Origin: Anaerolineales bacterium
Lineage (GTDB): Bacteria; Chloroflexota; Anaerolineae; Anaerolineales; DRMV01
NCBI GenBank assembly: GCA_015484985.1
Contig: WFUL01000140.1
Location: 1-5,368, forward strand
Length of the DNA: 5,368 bases
Direction: 5' to 3'
In this document: piece after piece, positions 5,344 through 5,368 of the stretch
Position numbering within the stretch: position 1 is the stretch's first letter
How the letters are laid out: each line of letters starts with the position of its first letter
Notes under the pieces: generated by a model
What the model saw: the letters and a program-made list of their open reading frames with translations, nothing else
Databases searched by the model: none
Told to the model about the DNA's origin: nothing
Program-made: the position numbers and the translations under genes

Positions 5344-5368
5344 AAAAGGGGTATGTTATAGCCAAAAC

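Overview
This window looks like high-G+C bacterial chromosomal or integrated-element DNA, most likely from a Chloroflexota (Anaerolineae-like) organism. The best clue is the Thr-Pro/Pro-Thr linker style (TPTPTP, PTPTPLPP) of the large secreted protein, which is typical of that phylum. Strong GGAGG ribosome sites and G/C-rich third codon positions fit but are not diagnostic. The assignment is inference; no rRNA or other marker gene is present.

Positions 3-3795 hold a tightly packed plus-strand block of four genes that look co-transcribed. In order they are: the C-terminal end of an Ala/Gly-rich protein with a charged helical tail (open at the left edge); a small polytopic membrane protein with the two-aspartate signature of A24 prepilin/preflagellin peptidases; a 700-residue secreted, membrane-anchored protein with a Cys-rich head, three Ig-like modules, a FlgD-Ig-like module, two Pro/Thr stalks and a C-terminal membrane anchor; and a 181-residue protein with one N-terminal membrane helix. 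The genes overlap by 14 bp or are separated by 22 and 14 bp, each with a good Shine-Dalgarno. Together they suggest an envelope or appendage (pilus or conjugation-like) module, but no pilin-like substrate is visible here.

Positions 3856-4396 hold a second, two-gene unit: a DUF2442 protein overlapping a DUF4160 protein by 8 bp. These families frequently occur as neighbours and are sometimes suspected of being toxin-antitoxin-like. A possible extended -10 promoter and a near-consensus ribosome site precede the pair.

Positions 4397-4533 are a dense convergent intergenic region. It contains a strong hairpin terminator that can serve both strands and three full copies of the motif TTATCGTGCGA (two direct, one inverted) plus a partial fourth. 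Base composition drops sharply to the right of it.

Positions 4534-5343 hold a lower-G+C minus-strand gene of unknown function. It lacks a convincing start: its frame is closed by a stop at 5356-5358, there is no ribosome site, and a T6 run lies exactly where a one-base frame change would extend the protein past the window edge. It may be frameshifted or N-terminally damaged. The repeat cluster, the composition break, the DUF pair and the damaged gene together suggest an accessory-gene insertion zone beside the envelope module.
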